From NCBI GenBank assembly GCA_033765305.1, contig JANRID010000019.1:62001-126000 (forward strand): a stretch of 64,000 nt of DNA, in the 5' to 3' direction. Within the stretch, counting starts at the first letter, position 1. Every line of letters begins with the position of its first letter. This DNA comes from RDXT01 sp033765305 (GTDB taxonomy: Bacteria; Bacteroidota; Bacteroidia; J057). The translations under genes were made by a program, and so were the position numbers. Positions 63,671 through 64,000 of this stretch are shown in pieces. Under the pieces are notes generated by a model, which had not been told where the DNA came from, did no database searches, and saw only the letters and a list, made by a program, of their open reading frames with translations.

Positions 63671-64000
63671 ATGCTACAGCCGAAGAAGGTCAAATACAGA
63701 AAAGTCCACCGGGGCATCCGCGGAGGCAATACCAAGGCCGGCGCCGAGCTGTCCTTCGGTTCCTACGGCCTCAAAGCCCTGGAAATGGAGTTCATCACCG
63801 CCCGCCAGATCGAGGCCTGCCGGATTTCGATCTCCCGTGCGATGAAGCGCGAAGGGAGCATGTGGATCCGCATCTTCCCCGACAAGCCCATCACCCGCAA
63901 GCCCGCTGAAGTGCGGATGGGTAAGGGCAAGGGCAACCCCGAATACTGGGCCGCTCTCATCAAGCCCGGCCGCATCATGTTCGAAGTCGACGGCGTGCCC
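63671..64000 (+). CDS. rplP: 50S ribosomal protein L16, 3' end cut by window
   Basis: 110 codons are visible: MLQPKKVKYRKVHRGIRGGNTKAG, FGSYGLKALEMEFITARQIEACRISISRAMKREG, and IRIFPDKPITRKPAEVRMGKGKGNPEYWAA are standard L16. The last ~30 residues lie beyond the window. 12 bases after rpsC, so the operon continues to the right. Confidence 0.97.
   Translation, partial: MLQPKKVKYRKVHRGIRGGNTKAGAELSFGSYGLKALEMEFITARQIEACRISISRAMKREGSMWIRIFPDKPITRKPAEVRMGKGKGNPEYWAALIKPGRIMFEVDGVP

Overview
The window is a high-GC, gene-dense chromosomal segment from a member of the Bacteroidota. The evidence is a full-length SprA (the giant outer-membrane channel of the type IX secretion system, T9SS), two secreted proteins ending in T9SS type A sorting domains, several families largely confined to this phylum (DUF3078, a fused E1 alpha/beta 2-oxoacid dehydrogenase, a probable DUF5690-like membrane protein) and repeated matches to the Bacteroidota -7 promoter box TAnnTTTG. 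The GC content and gene set fit a Saprospiria/Chitinophagia-like lineage, but genus cannot be fixed from sequence alone. I see no rRNA, tRNA, CRISPR array, intact insertion sequence or prophage.

Layout. 1-5 kb: the end of a membrane protein, a decayed 78-codon copy of part of an ATPase gene, a T9SS cargo protein, and then the intact ATPase gene translationally coupled to a small TOPRIM-like gene. That pair is the best candidate for an accessory defence-type system. 5-16 kb: anmK and a Sua5/YciO-family gene (minus), an outer-membrane barrel protein, ruvA and the 7.4-kb sprA with a strong terminator. 16-20 kb: an AT-rich DUF3800 gene that looks imported, a double-AAA CbxX-like ATPase with a duplicated N-terminal domain, and a short AraC-type regulator. 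20-29 kb: a GT87-like membrane glycosyltransferase, a BCP peroxiredoxin, a TPR histidine kinase, a two-domain VOC protein, a BASS transporter overlapping a PlsC acyltransferase, a DUF3089 lipoprotein hydrolase and a DUF1611 protein. 29-38 kb: a 1103-residue TPR membrane protein, an OmpL47-repeat protein, and a 1014-residue TPR/histidine kinase/receiver/class III cyclase fusion. 38-47 kb: an M61 peptidase, the fused E1 enzyme, a membrane-anchored amidase, a T9SS-sorted PhoD phosphatase and a DUF3078 protein.

47-56 kb: nuoA-nuoB-nuoC without nuoD following, several small redox and transferase genes, a type II NADH dehydrogenase, an FAD/2Fe-2S reductase, the fossil of an AAA_14/DUF4143-like ATPase gene with its palindromic promoter region, an AhpD-like protein and a PhyH dioxygenase. 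56-64 kb: the start of the merged str-S10 ribosomal operon, rpsL-rpsG-fusA-rpsJ-rplC-rplD-rplW-rplB-rpsS-rplV-rpsC-rplP, which runs off the right end.

Functionally the segment mixes core translation, recombination (RuvA), cell-wall recycling (AnmK), T9SS export and its cargo, and two-component/cyclic-nucleotide signalling. The non-core signals are the ATPase+TOPRIM-like pair with its eroded duplicate, the AT-rich DUF3800 insertion, the ghost ATPase at 54.1-54.3 kb and the unusual multidomain proteins.
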